This document shows, one piece after another, positions 56,030 to 64,000 of a DNA stretch of 64,000 nt. The stretch comes from Pseudoalteromonas gelatinilytica (GTDB lineage Bacteria; Pseudomonadota; Gammaproteobacteria; Enterobacterales; Alteromonadaceae). The stretch spans positions 62,001 through 126,000 of the forward strand of contig NZ_LRRU01000019.1 in assembly GCF_001641615.1 (NCBI RefSeq). Reading direction: 5' to 3'. Within the stretch, counting starts at the first letter, position 1. Every line of letters starts with the position of its first letter. The position numbers were made by a program, and so were the translations under genes. The notes below the pieces were generated by a model, which saw only the letters and a program-made list of their open reading frames with translations, ran no database searches and had not been told where the DNA came from.

Positions 56030-56179
56030 GTTTATTACTCTGCCCAGTATTCATAATTTAAGTTTAGTTCAATTAGTTTAATTAAGTGTGCTTTGCTTGT
56101 GCATTTGTATTGCCTTGTGCTCCTTGTTCACGCTATGTTTTATAAAGTTACTGCTAATGAATCAGTTATGAGAAGTTTA

Positions 56180-56641
56180 ATGACGCCAGCTATTAATTTA
56201 TTAAAAAAGAAAGGTATTCGTTTCGATGTGCTCAGCTATCAGCACGATCCCTTGCATCAACAGTTCGGTCTTGAGGCTGTTGAGAAATTGAATCTTCCTG
56301 CTGAACAAGTATTTAAAACCTTAGTACTTGAAGATGCTGACCACCAGCTCTTAGTTGCTATTGTGCCAGTTAGCCAGCAAGTTAACCTTAAAATGCTAGC
56401 AAAAGCGGCAAAGGTTAAAAAAGTACAGATGGCCCCACAACAAAAAGTCGAAAATACCACAGGTTATATTTTAGGGGGAGTGAGCCCGCTAGGTCAGAAA
56501 AAGCGCCTTACTACCTATGTACATCATTCTGCAGATAGCTTTGATGTTATGTATGTTTCAGCAGGTAAACGTGGCTTGGAGATTGCGTTGGCACCTAAGG
56601 ATTTATGTAGTTTATTAAATGCTAGTTTGGCAGACTTTTAA
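56180..56641 (+). CDS. ybaK: Cys-tRNA(Pro)/aminoacyl-tRNA deacylase, YbaK/EbsC family
   Basis: A 153-residue proofreading enzyme that removes Cys from wrongly charged tRNA(Pro). Seen: MTPAINLLKKKGIRFDVLSYQHD, the segment PAEQVFKTLVLED with the key Lys, and the C-terminal GYILGGVSPLGQKKRLTTYV in parts (GGxSPxGxKK). I chose ATG 56180, with GAGAAG just upstream, because it matches the usual family N-terminus; the frame extends upstream without meaning. Its last bases overlap the end of umuC on the other strand by four. Confidence 0.9.
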   Translation: MTPAINLLKKKGIRFDVLSYQHDPLHQQFGLEAVEKLNLPAEQVFKTLVLEDADHQLLVAIVPVSQQVNLKMLAKAAKVKKVQMAPQQKVENTTGYILGGVSPLGQKKRLTTYVHHSADSFDVMYVSAGKRGLEIALAPKDLCSLLNASLADF

Positions 56642-57894
56642 CAATGTATTTTCGGTAGGTTATGCCAACGGGTTGTGTAATGAGGCGATAAATATTCGCG
56701 TTTCATGTGCCAACGGGTTGTAGGAGTTTCGCTGGCTATGGCAAGGGTACCCACGCCATAACGAGCATTGATGCTATCAAGACACGTCATCAGTTTAGGG
56801 TTATCGATAGGCGCTTGAAATAGATCTGGTTGCTGAAACATTTGGCTTGATAACTCTAGGGCACCTACACCACATTTATAAAATCGGACCCCTGGTTTAT
56901 AGAGATGATCAAATACCTCGCTGATAGCATTGGCAAACACGCAACTATCGGCGGTGGCGACACTAAACTCATAAATATAGGACTTTTTATAATAGCCATC
57001 TTGGTGAGGAGAGCTGGCCACAAACATTAATAAGCGTTGAGTGTGTGAGCCTTGCGCACGTAGTTTTCTTGCTACAATGACACAATGATTGATCAGTGCC
57101 GTTTTCAGCGCGGTGGCGTCAGTGATACGCTCTCCAAAACTACGGGTCGAAAAAATCTCTTTTTTGTCTTGGCGTACTTCATCCCAGGCTAAACAGCTTT
57201 TACCGCGTAACTCGTTCACTGTGCGCTCTAATACAATGCTAAATAGGCGTTTCATTTTTCGTGGGTCTTGCTCGGCTAAATCAAAGGCTGTATTAATATT
57301 CATTGCTTTGAGTTTTTTAGCTAAGCGTCGACCAACGCCCCAAACATCTTGTATGTCCATGGCTTTTAAAATGGCTACCCGTGAAGGTTCTGAGTCAATC
57401 ACTGCAACGCCATCAAAGCCGGGGAGTTTTTTCGCTGCATGATTGGCGGCTTTGGCTAGGGTTGCTGTTGGGCCAAATCCAACCCCAACAGGCAGCTTTG
57501 TTTCGCGCCATACGGTACGGCGAATATCATGGCCATAACCATGCCAGTCGTGAATAAGCTTGTTGAAACCAGTAAAGTTTAAAAATGATTCATCAATAGA
57601 GTATATGTGCTGATTATCGCAAAAGCGGCCAATTACATTCATCATTCGCTCGCTTAAATCCGCATACAGCTCATAGTTAGATGAGCGGATCACCACTTGG
57701 TTATCTTCGAGTATTTTCTTTACTTGAAAATAAGGCTGAAATTTTGGAATAGCCAGCTTTCGTGCAATAGGGCACACAGCACAAATACAGCCATCGTTGT
57801 TGGTGAGAACCACAACCGGTTTACTACGAATAGCCGGATCAAATACTTTTTCGGCGCTGGCATAAAAGGCCACTGCATCGACTAAGGCGTACAT
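56638..57894 (-). CDS. umuC: DNA polymerase V catalytic subunit UmuC (Y family)
   Basis: A 418-residue error-prone polymerase for bypass of DNA damage. Seen: MYALVDAVAFYASAEKVFDP with the first catalytic Asp, the YELYADLSERM region, YSIDESFLNFTG with Asp-Glu, then GVGFGPTATLAKAANHAAKK and the helix-hairpin-helix thumb (VWGVGRRLAKKL). Length is normal. The Asp that follows MYALV is usually followed by Cys-x-x-F; here it is Ala-x-x-F, a small change. Its start overlaps the umuD end by 13 bases. Confidence 0.94.
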   Translation of the reverse strand: MYALVDAVAFYASAEKVFDPAIRSKPVVVLTNNDGCICAVCPIARKLAIPKFQPYFQVKKILEDNQVVIRSSNYELYADLSERMMNVIGRFCDNQHIYSIDESFLNFTGFNKLIHDWHGYGHDIRRTVWRETKLPVGVGFGPTATLAKAANHAAKKLPGFDGVAVIDSEPSRVAILKAMDIQDVWGVGRRLAKKLKAMNINTAFDLAEQDPRKMKRLFSIVLERTVNELRGKSCLAWDEVRQDKKEIFSTRSFGERITDATALKTALINHCVIVARKLRAQGSHTQRLLMFVASSPHQDGYYKKSYIYEFSVATADSCVFANAISEVFDHLYKPGVRFYKCGVGALELSSQMFQQPDLFQAPIDNPKLMTCLDSINARYGVGTLAIASETPTTRWHMKREYLSPHYTTRWHNLPKIHC

Positions 57895-58295
57895 GCTAAC
57901 AGCTCTTTACTACTGCGATGTAAGCGAATTGAGCGAGTGACCACGCCTTCTAATTGAAATTCATCCGATTGGCGTAGTTGCACTGCAGGGTATTTAGGCG
58001 AGGCTGATAATAGCTGGGCATTGTGTTTATCTAATAGCTTACAAACAAATAAACCATTTAGATTCGCGACAATGACATCGCCATTTTTAACATCTTCGGC
58101 GCGATCAACCAGTAATAAGTCACCATCAAAAATCCCCACACCTTGCATTGATTCGCCAGAAGCAATACCAATAAATGTTGCATCAGGGTGTTTAATCAAT
58201 AGTTGATCTAATGATAAGCCTAGCTCTTTGTATTGTGCTGCCGGTGATTCAAAACCACATACGCCAGCTTCGATATAAATAGGAATAACACGCAT
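57882..58295 (-). CDS. umuD: DNA polymerase V accessory protein UmuD (LexA-like self-cleaving)
   Basis: A 137-residue protein that, after RecA-stimulated self-cleavage, binds UmuC. The cleavage site is Cys13-Gly14 in GVCGFESPA. The catalytic Ser49 lies in ASGESMQGVG and Lys86 in GLFVCKLL, matching the Ser-Lys dyad of UmuD and LexA. It is the first gene of the umuDC operon, behind a perfect LexA box, and its end overlaps umuC. Confidence 0.93.
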   Translation of the reverse strand: MRVIPIYIEAGVCGFESPAAQYKELGLSLDQLLIKHPDATFIGIASGESMQGVGIFDGDLLLVDRAEDVKNGDVIVANLNGLFVCKLLDKHNAQLLSASPKYPAVQLRQSDEFQLEGVVTRSIRLHRSSKELLACTP

Positions 58296-58300
58296 AACAA

Positions 58301-58353
58301 AACCACTATACTGTACGTTTGTACAGTATAGTGGTTTGTGGTTATCTTGCCAA
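58301..58353 (-). promoter_or_regulatory. LexA (SOS) box and promoter of umuDC
   Basis: CTGT (58311-58314), 8 bases, ACAG (58323-58326) is a perfect LexA box. It sits in a longer palindrome of 16-bp perfect arms (58301-58316 and 58321-58336). On the - strand TTGGCA (58353-58348) and TATACT (58330-58325), 17 bases apart, form the promoter, with the -10 inside the box. The promoter overlaps the end of the upstream MarR gene region. Confidence 0.9.
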
Positions 58354-58358
58354 TAAGA

Positions 58359-58793
58359 TCACGGCGTGTTGTGATTAATATTTTCGATCATGGTTGTGGC
58401 AATAGCGATAAAATCACGTACTTGCTGATCCGTTAAACCGTGGCAAAGTTTGGCATCAACCTCTTGCTCTGCAACTTCTAAACGCGAGAACAGGGCGTTA
58501 CCTTGATCAGTAAAGGATAAAATTAAACAGCGTTTGTCATTTTCGTCGGCACATTTAGAAACCAGTTCAAGCTTTATAAGCTCTTTTACTAAGCGTGCTA
58601 TTTGTGCTTTATCACGACCGGTTTTGGTAACAATATCATTAGCGGTACAGTGCTGTGTTTCGGCAATGATATGTAAACAGCGTACATGCAGCGCATTAAG
58701 ACCAAGCTCGTTGGCGTTAATGGCTTCGCGTACAGTGACACGGTAACTTTGTGCCAGTGTAAATAAAGCAGAAGAAAGTGAGGTTTGTGGCAT
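58359..58793 (-). CDS. MarR-family transcriptional regulator
   Basis: A 144-residue winged-helix regulator with CTANDIVTKTGRDKAQIARLVKEL in parts (recognition helix, about 50-72) and DENDKRCLILSFTDQG at the wing. It is divergent from the siderophore-interacting-type flavoprotein gene, with palindromes of MarR type over the promoter of that gene at 58824-58867. It likely represses that operon and itself in response to a small molecule. It is followed on the same strand by umuDC, which has its own SOS promoter. Confidence 0.87.
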   Translation of the reverse strand: MPQTSLSSALFTLAQSYRVTVREAINANELGLNALHVRCLHIIAETQHCTANDIVTKTGRDKAQIARLVKELIKLELVSKCADENDKRCLILSFTDQGNALFSRLEVAEQEVDAKLCHGLTDQQVRDFIAIATTMIENINHNTP

Positions 58794-58823
58794 GGTTCAC
58801 CTAAGTTCAGTTGGTGGAGTTAG

Positions 58824-58867
58824 TTGACAAAGTCAATCAAAAGCGTATAGTTGACTATATCAACTAT
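58824..58867 (+). promoter_or_regulatory. Promoter with MarR-type operators before the flavoprotein operon
   Basis: TTGACA (58824-58829) and TATAGT (58846-58851), 16 bases apart, form a promoter. ATAGTTGA (58847-58854) and TCAACTAT (58860-58867) are perfect inverted arms around CTATA and cover the -10 and start region. TTGAC/GTCAA around AAA covers the -35. The two TTGAC-type dyads suggest tandem binding of the divergent MarR protein. Confidence 0.72.
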
Positions 58868-58904
58868 TGGGGCGTTGTGCAATTTAACCAGCTAGGAGAG
58901 AAAG

Positions 58905-59678
58905 ATGGCTAGAAAAGTTCGTCGTGCAAACGTATTAAGTACTACACGTATTTCCCCGCATCTACAAAGAATTGTTGTTGGCTCAGAGGAGTTTGCCGAT
59001 TTTCCACAAGATGCAAAAGGTGCGTACGTAAAGGTATTACTCCCGCATGCCGGTGAATCTAAGGTTGAACTTGATTTACACGCTGAGCATCCTGCATTAA
59101 TGCGCTCTTACACTATTCGTGATATCAACCCCGTTAACGGTGCAATTACTCTTGACTTTGTGGTTAACCAACATCAAGGCGTGGCAACCAACTGGGCACA
59201 AAATGCGTGTGTAGGCGACGAGGTAGGTATAGCAGGCCCAGGCCCTAAAAAACTCACTGATTTTACGCAAACACATTATTTAATGCTGGCAGATTTAACC
59301 TCTGTCAATGCAATCAATGGCTACTTACAAGCCCTGCCACAAGATGCCACTGTCGATGTCATTATTCATGTTGCTGATAAAGCCGACATCATTGAACTTG
59401 AGCAAATTAAAGCACACAGCCAACATAGTGTTGAATGGCTAGTTACAGATGAGCCAGAAACCGATCTACTCGACCAAGTAACACGCTTATGTGCAGGCTA
59501 TAACACGCAACCTATGGTGTTTATGGCACTAGAAGCAAACTTGGTAAAAGCAATTCGCCGTTTAGTAACAAGCAGTTTTGCGATTGACCATGAACACATT
59601 GTTGCATCGGCCTATTGGAAGCGTGGTATTGATGCCGATGGCCTTAAGGTGGAAAAACAGCAACAAAGCCGTGCCTAA
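58905..59678 (+). CDS. Siderophore-interacting-type (SIP) FAD-binding reductase
   Basis: A 257-residue flavoprotein of the SIP/ViuB family. The FAD-binding barrel (about 5-115) has the motif MRSYTIRDI (Arg-x-Tyr-Thr), and the SIP Rossmann-like half (about 120-250) ends in AYWKRGIDADG, both as in the family. Known SIP proteins reduce ferric siderophores with NADH or a ferredoxin. Here no siderophore or Fur sequence is near and control seems to be by a MarR protein, so it may serve as a flavin reductase for the LLM monooxygenase encoded just downstream. TAGGAGAG precedes the ATG. Confidence 0.87.
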   Translation: MARKVRRANVLSTTRISPHLQRIVVGSEEFADFPQDAKGAYVKVLLPHAGESKVELDLHAEHPALMRSYTIRDINPVNGAITLDFVVNQHQGVATNWAQNACVGDEVGIAGPGPKKLTDFTQTHYLMLADLTSVNAINGYLQALPQDATVDVIIHVADKADIIELEQIKAHSQHSVEWLVTDEPETDLLDQVTRLCAGYNTQPMVFMALEANLVKAIRRLVTSSFAIDHEHIVASAYWKRGIDADGLKVEKQQQSRA

Positions 59679-59745
59679 TTAGCATTTGAAAAAAAGCCAT
59701 TCGCTCTCATTAACTAATTATAAAGAGTTAAATTTTGGAGAGCGA

Positions 59746-60741
59746 ATGTCAGACCTTACCAATACACCTTTTTCATTGCTTGAATTGAGCCCAATGAAAG
59801 AGCACGAAACCGTTTCGCAAACATTAGCAAATAGCGTTACCTATGCACAAACAGCCGACAAACTGGGTTTTAATCGGTTTTGGATGGCAGAGCATCACAA
59901 TATGCGTGGTATCGTGTGTGCCGCAACTTCTGTACTGATAGGCCACATCGCAGGCAAAACCCAGAATATCCGCGTAGGTGCAGGTGGGGTGATGTTACCT
60001 AACCATCCACCGCTGGTGGTTGCTGAGCAATTTGGCACCCTAGAGAGTTTATACCCCGGTCGCATTGATTTAGGGCTAGGACGAGCCCCAGGTAGTGACC
60101 CAATCACAAGCCGTGCTTTGCGCCGTGACGAACAACGCGCTGAGCACTTCAATGATGAGGTAACTGAGCTGCAAGCTTTACTTGGCCCATATAAGGGTGA
60201 CTCTTCGGTACGCGCAATCCCAGGTGAAGACACTAATGTACCAATCTGGCTACTTGGCTCAAGCCTTTATAGTGCTGGGCTTGCTGCTAAAAAAGGTTTG
60301 CCATATGCATTTGCTGGCCATTTTGCGCCACGTTTTGTTGAAGATGCCATTGCATTGTATCGCAGAGAATTTCAGCCATCTGAGGTATTAGATAAGCCAT
60401 ACGTCATGCTTGGTTTACCTGTTGTTGCCGCTGATACCGACGAACAAGCACAGTTTTTAGCAACCACAGCGAAACAACGTATCTTAGCACTTATGCGCGG
60501 CAAGCCACTTTGGCTTAAAGAGCCTGTTGCAACAATGGAAGGGTTGTGGACAGCGCAAGAAAAAATGCAAGTAGAAAGCTTTTTAGGGCTTTCAGTTGTG
60601 GGCGGTCAAGCGAGCGTTAAGCATAAGCTGAGTATGATTAAACAAACGCTACAGGTTGATGAGTTTATTTTTACAAATGACCTGTATGAATTGAGTGACA
60701 GACAACATGCGCTGGAAATATTAGCAAGCATCATGCACTAA
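59746..60741 (+). CDS. LLM-class flavin-dependent monooxygenase (luciferase-like)
   Basis: A 331-residue enzyme of the bacterial luciferase superfamily. It has the family-typical FNRFWMAEHHNMRGI near residue 45, RVGAGGVMLPNHPPLVVAEQFGTLESLYPGRIDLGLGRAPG in parts (about 78-120), and the C-terminal helices. Such proteins use reduced flavin from a partner to oxidise an organic compound. The substrate cannot be told. I chose ATG 59746 with GGAG at a good distance; the open frame upstream to 59686 has no ribosome site. The SIP-type reductase gene precedes it by 67 bases on the same strand. Confidence 0.86.
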   Translation: MSDLTNTPFSLLELSPMKEHETVSQTLANSVTYAQTADKLGFNRFWMAEHHNMRGIVCAATSVLIGHIAGKTQNIRVGAGGVMLPNHPPLVVAEQFGTLESLYPGRIDLGLGRAPGSDPITSRALRRDEQRAEHFNDEVTELQALLGPYKGDSSVRAIPGEDTNVPIWLLGSSLYSAGLAAKKGLPYAFAGHFAPRFVEDAIALYRREFQPSEVLDKPYVMLGLPVVAADTDEQAQFLATTAKQRILALMRGKPLWLKEPVATMEGLWTAQEKMQVESFLGLSVVGGQASVKHKLSMIKQTLQVDEFIFTNDLYELSDRQHALEILASIMH

Positions 60742-60915
60742 TACGGTTTAGCAAATAGTGAATGCGTGTAATGAGTTTTTATGCGCATTGCTTAAGCCCT
60801 GACACTCATTTATTAAACGGTTTTATAGATTAAATCAATTTATATAATCCGTTTTAAGGATTGAATTTAACTTTATACAATACATTTATTAACCATTACC
60901 CTAGGAAGGTGCACC

Positions 60916-61872
60916 GTGAAATCTCAAACAATTGCCGCAGTAGAACCACAAACAAAAACAGCATTAATCGCTGAGGGTGGTGGGCAACGAGGGATTTTTA
61001 CCGCAGGTGTACTCGATGCGTGGTTAGAAAATAATTACGATCCATTCGATTTATTCATTGGCACGTCGGCAGGCTCACAAAACTTAACAAGTTATTTAGC
61101 GCGTCAAAAAGGCTATGCAAAACGTCTGATCAGAGGGCTTTCGCGGCATAAACGTTTTTTTCAACTTGGCCGCGGGCTGTTTGGTAAAAGCATTGTCGAT
61201 CTTGATTGGTATTTTGATAAAACCAAAGAAGTAAATCGCGCTTTAGATTTTAAAACAGCAACACAAAGCCTAGGTAATCGCGAACTGTTGATCACAACCA
61301 CTAACGCGGCTGATCGTAAGCCCTATTACTTGAGCCCAAATGGTGAAGATACGCAATGGTTGGCTCTGTTAAAAGCATCAAGCGCATTACCGTTTTTATA
61401 TAAAGATGGCGTTAACTTAACTCCTTGGTTAACAACCAAGGCCGCAAACGATGCCATTATTCAAAGCTCTAATACTGATTTAGTCCATGATATGTATTTA
61501 GATGGTGGCCTAGCTGCACCTTTACCCGTGAAAGAAGCCTATAACCGTGGTGCCCGCGATATTGTGGTTATTCGTACTGTTGATGAAAACTTCCAAGTAC
61601 AATCTGAATGGGTAAATAAGTTAAAGTCACTCGTTTGTGTATCTGGTTATTGCCCTAAAACCATTGATTACTTGGTTCAACACGAACAAGCTTATCAAGA
61701 TGAATTAGATTTCATTGCAAACCCGCCAAGTGATGCCCGTATCACACAAATTTTTGCAGGTGATAAATTACGCAGTAAGCTGCTGGGTAGTACAGATTCA
61801 GATCTTCGCTATGATCACAAATTAGGCTTAGCGGCAGGTCGTGCCTTTTTACAGCAACAACTGCTAAATTAG
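60916..61872 (+). CDS. yjjU: YjjU-like patatin-family phospholipase
   Basis: A 318-residue patatin-fold lipase. The oxyanion loop EGGGQRGIFTAGVLD (about 20-34), the nucleophile elbow GTSAG with Ser51 and the catalytic Asp196 in DGGLAAPLPV are complete. It follows E. coli YjjU along its length, including DPFDLFIGTSAGSQNL and VIRTV. It probably releases fatty acids from a membrane lipid; the exact substrate is unknown. It starts with GTG behind AGGAAGGTG. It precedes an AGCS symporter gene after 120 bases. Confidence 0.87.
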   Translation: MKSQTIAAVEPQTKTALIAEGGGQRGIFTAGVLDAWLENNYDPFDLFIGTSAGSQNLTSYLARQKGYAKRLIRGLSRHKRFFQLGRGLFGKSIVDLDWYFDKTKEVNRALDFKTATQSLGNRELLITTTNAADRKPYYLSPNGEDTQWLALLKASSALPFLYKDGVNLTPWLTTKAANDAIIQSSNTDLVHDMYLDGGLAAPLPVKEAYNRGARDIVVIRTVDENFQVQSEWVNKLKSLVCVSGYCPKTIDYLVQHEQAYQDELDFIANPPSDARITQIFAGDKLRSKLLGSTDSDLRYDHKLGLAAGRAFLQQQLLN

Positions 61873-61992
61873 TTGGGAGCAGGCTCAGGTAATTAATGCC
61901 ATTGCCTACTTGAGATATTTGTAAATAGAGTTAAAGTGGTTAGCTATTCACTTTTTGTGATTTTTTATCTATAAGAACAATAAAGGCTTGCC

Positions 61993-63402
61993 ATGTTTAA
62001 CAGTGCTGTATCGACAATCAATGGTCTTCTTTGGGGAGAAGGCCAAATTCTTATCTATATTCTTCTGTTTGCTGGGATCTGGTTTTCGGTAAGGTTAAAG
62101 GCGATTCAATTGGTTAAGTTTCGCCATATGTTTAGCCTATTAAAGTCGAGTAGCAGCACCGATAAAAACTCAATTAGTTCGTTTCAAGCTTTATGTACTG
62201 GTCTTTCAGCTCGCGTGGGCACAGGTAACCTTGCAGGGGTTGCCGTTGCAATTTCGTTAGGGGGCAGTGGCGCAATATTTTGGATGTGGGTGATTGCCAT
62301 TTTGGGCATGGCCACAGGCTTTGCCGAGAGCGTACTTGGGCAAGTTTATAAAGTCAGGGATGCCAATGGCGAGTTTAGGGGCGGGCCTGCTTATTATATT
62401 CAGCAAGGGTTAGGCAGCAGAGCGCTTGCGGTGTGTTTTGCCTTTTGTTTATTCCTTGGTTATGGCTTTACGTTCAGTGCCATGCAAACGAATACCATTA
62501 CCGATGCCCTTAATTACGCATTTGAAATTCCAACTTTGTATTCTGGTATTGTGATCACGATACTGGCTGGCTCTATTATTTTAGGCGGCTTTAAAGCTAT
62601 TGCCCGCTTTGCTGAACGCATTGTGCCAGTCATGGGCATTTTATTTGTACTTGCCGCTATCATAATTACTTTACTGAATATCGGTAAAGTACCTGCGATG
62701 ATTGAAGATATTTTACTTTCAGCCTTTGGCTTACAAGAGGCAGGCGCAGGGGCTATGGGCGCAGCAATTAAAAATGGTATTCAGCGAGGGCTTTATTCGA
62801 ATGAAGCCGGAGCGGGTAGTGTACCCCATGCATCAGGCTGTGCATCGCCAGTACCAAATCACCCAGTCACTCAAGGCTACATTCAAATGCTAGGGGTGTT
62901 TTTCGATACTATTGTGTTGTGTAGCTGTACGGCAGTGATTATTTTATTAGCTGATATTGATATTAGCGGCGAAATGGAAGGAATACGCTTAACTCAATCT
63001 GCGATGACAGCACATATGGCCGCTGGGGGCATTTATTTTGTGGCAGCTGCAATTTGTTTATTTGCATTTACTTCTGTGGTTGCAAACTATGCCTACGCAG
63101 AAAGTAACCTACATTTATTTAAACTAGATAATAAACTCGGCCGAGGTATTTATACCTGTTTATATTTATCCATGATGATTTGGGGGGCATCGGCCACCAT
63201 TAAACAAGTGTGGGATCTTGCAGACATTGCTTTAGGTTTAATGACAGTGGTGAACGTTATCGCTATCATACGCTTAACGCCAACGATCTTATCTGTGACA
63301 AAAGACTATCATAGTCAACGTGAAGCAGGACAAGAGCCGAGGTTTGACTCTGAAAAAGTGCAGGTTCAAGGTCAAACAGAACAAGGGATTTGGCGAAAAT
63401 AA
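61993..63402 (+). CDS. Alanine/glycine:cation symporter (AGCS family)
   Basis: A 469-residue Na+- or H+-coupled carrier for alanine or glycine, with about 11 membrane segments. Family motifs: LCTGLSARVGTGNLAGVAVAI, FRGGPAYYIQQGLG, and GLYSNEAGAGSVPHASG with the conserved Asn-Glu-Ala-Gly. The second half has SVVANYAYAE. AATAAAGG precedes the ATG. The gene lies between two patatin-like lipase genes on the same strand; the next gene starts 27 bases later. Confidence 0.92.
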   Translation: MFNSAVSTINGLLWGEGQILIYILLFAGIWFSVRLKAIQLVKFRHMFSLLKSSSSTDKNSISSFQALCTGLSARVGTGNLAGVAVAISLGGSGAIFWMWVIAILGMATGFAESVLGQVYKVRDANGEFRGGPAYYIQQGLGSRALAVCFAFCLFLGYGFTFSAMQTNTITDALNYAFEIPTLYSGIVITILAGSIILGGFKAIARFAERIVPVMGILFVLAAIIITLLNIGKVPAMIEDILLSAFGLQEAGAGAMGAAIKNGIQRGLYSNEAGAGSVPHASGCASPVPNHPVTQGYIQMLGVFFDTIVLCSCTAVIILLADIDISGEMEGIRLTQSAMTAHMAAGGIYFVAAAICLFAFTSVVANYAYAESNLHLFKLDNKLGRGIYTCLYLSMMIWGASATIKQVWDLADIALGLMTVVNVIAIIRLTPTILSVTKDYHSQREAGQEPRFDSEKVQVQGQTEQGIWRK

Positions 63403-63429
63403 GCTAAAACAATAACGAGAAAAGTAACC

Positions 63430-64000
63430 ATGATAGATATTTATGCAGGGCCAAGTGCTGCAAAAGTAATTCAAGAGCAAGGCCTGTCTGCCGGTTTGTT
63501 CAATACATTTTTAGGGGCAAGCGGTGGACCCAAATGGTTTACATTATTTGGTTTAGATAAATATCTATTTGGTGAATTTTTTAAAGACCGTACCACACCT
63601 TTAAACTTATTAGGATCAAGTGCAGGGGCATTTAGAGCTGCCTGTTTTGCACAAAACGACCCTGTTGCCGCAATATCTCGATTAGCAAAGTCATACTCTG
63701 AAACACGTTATTCATCGAATAAAGCAAAACCAGAAGAAATAACAACAAAAGCACGAGAGTTATTAAGCACTGTTTTTGCTGAAAATGGTATTCAAGAAAT
63801 TATTAACAACCCTATTTTTAAAGCCCACTTTATCGTTGCAAAATCGAATGGCTTTACAGCATCAGAAAACAAAGTGATGCAGTTAATGGGGTTATCTAAA
63901 AGCTACTTAGTCAATCGAATGAATAGGCGTTTGTTAAGCAAGCAATACGAGCGTTATGTATTTCAGCCTGCGGATAGTCAGTTATCGTTTTCAGATAACA
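63430..64000 (+). CDS. Patatin-like phospholipase, 5' part (runs off the window)
   Basis: 190 codons are visible from ATG 63430 with no stop. The start follows GAGAAAAGTAACC, an acceptable ribosome site. Early residues ASGGPKWFTLFGLDKYLF (about 33-50) form the patatin oxyanion loop, and LGSSAGAFR (about 67-75) the Gly-x-Ser-x-Gly nucleophile elbow. It differs from the upstream YjjU-like protein in its very short N-terminus and its helical segment after the elbow. The family is probable, the catalytic Asp lies beyond the window. Confidence 0.75.
   Translation, partial: MIDIYAGPSAAKVIQEQGLSAGLFNTFLGASGGPKWFTLFGLDKYLFGEFFKDRTTPLNLLGSSAGAFRAACFAQNDPVAAISRLAKSYSETRYSSNKAKPEEITTKARELLSTVFAENGIQEIINNPIFKAHFIVAKSNGFTASENKVMQLMGLSKSYLVNRMNRRLLSKQYERYVFQPADSQLSFSDN

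Noticed and set aside
58905..59678. Part of a siderophore synthesis or uptake cluster
   Set aside because: No synthetase, receptor or Fur box is near; the neighbours are a MarR regulator and an LLM monooxygenase.

Overview
The window looks like chromosomal DNA of a marine gammaproteobacterium of the Alteromonadales, most likely Pseudoalteromonas or a close relative. The reasons are the moderate-to-low GC, two very large TonB-dependent receptors (one Oar-like), many solute-binding-like periplasmic proteins, a GlyGly-CTERM surface protein, and core genes (dnaK-dnaJ, pqiABC, umuDC, hmgA-maiA, ushA, paeA) that resemble enteric and Vibrio/Shewanella versions. No tRNA, rRNA, CRISPR array, prophage or insertion sequence was seen. 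Genus assignment is inference from gene content only.

Layout. 1-2.0 kb: the end of a solute-binding-like protein and the polyamine exporter gene paeA. 2.0-9.7 kb: the most interesting block, which reads as a catabolic locus for exogenous cyanophycin (multi-L-arginyl-poly-L-aspartate). It has a secreted cyanophycinase on the + strand, divergent from a TonB-dependent receptor, a YfcC-family permease and an isoaspartyl dipeptidase on the - strand. Together these could cut the polymer outside the cell, import the products and split beta-Asp-Arg into Asp and Arg. No cyanophycin synthetase is present. The dipeptidase carries an unexpected His-to-Leu change at its first metal-ligand position. 10.3-18.0 kb: a phosphofructokinase, then an RND multidrug efflux operon (adaptor, pump, outer-membrane factor) and its probable TetR regulator, with a 32-bp operator-like palindrome over the promoter. 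18.0-22.9 kb: a HupE/UreJ protein with an EF-hand loop, an anti-sigma-like protein without an adjacent sigma factor, a phosphatase-lipid kinase fusion, and small conserved genes.

22.9-25.4 kb: hmgA-maiA of homogentisate breakdown with a divergent MarR regulator. 25.4-29.9 kb: a four-gene ferric-iron ABC import operon behind a clear Fur box; its first gene encodes an unrecognised helical periplasmic protein. 29.9-30.3 kb: a non-coding stretch full of short tandem and direct repeats. 30.3-38.1 kb: an Oar-like TonB receptor with an upstream S1/P1 nuclease, an unrecognised two-gene unit (periplasmic binding-like protein plus membrane protein) and ushA, suggesting nucleic-acid scavenging. 38.1-44.6 kb: a GlyGly-CTERM cyclophilin, a MAPEG protein, an M16 peptidase lipoprotein and an NhaC-family antiporter.

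44.6-50.7 kb: Nudix, GNAT, pqiABC (envelope lipid transport), another solute-binding-like protein and a thioesterase. 50.7-54.2 kb: dnaK and dnaJ with a sigma-32-type heat-shock promoter before dnaK and a terminator between them. 54.2-58.4 kb: yibIH, a small membrane protein, ybaK, and umuDC behind a perfect LexA box. 58.4-60.7 kb: a MarR regulator divergent from a siderophore-interacting-type flavoprotein and an LLM monooxygenase. 60.9-64.0 kb: a YjjU-like patatin, an AGCS amino-acid:sodium symporter, and a second patatin-like gene cut by the window end.
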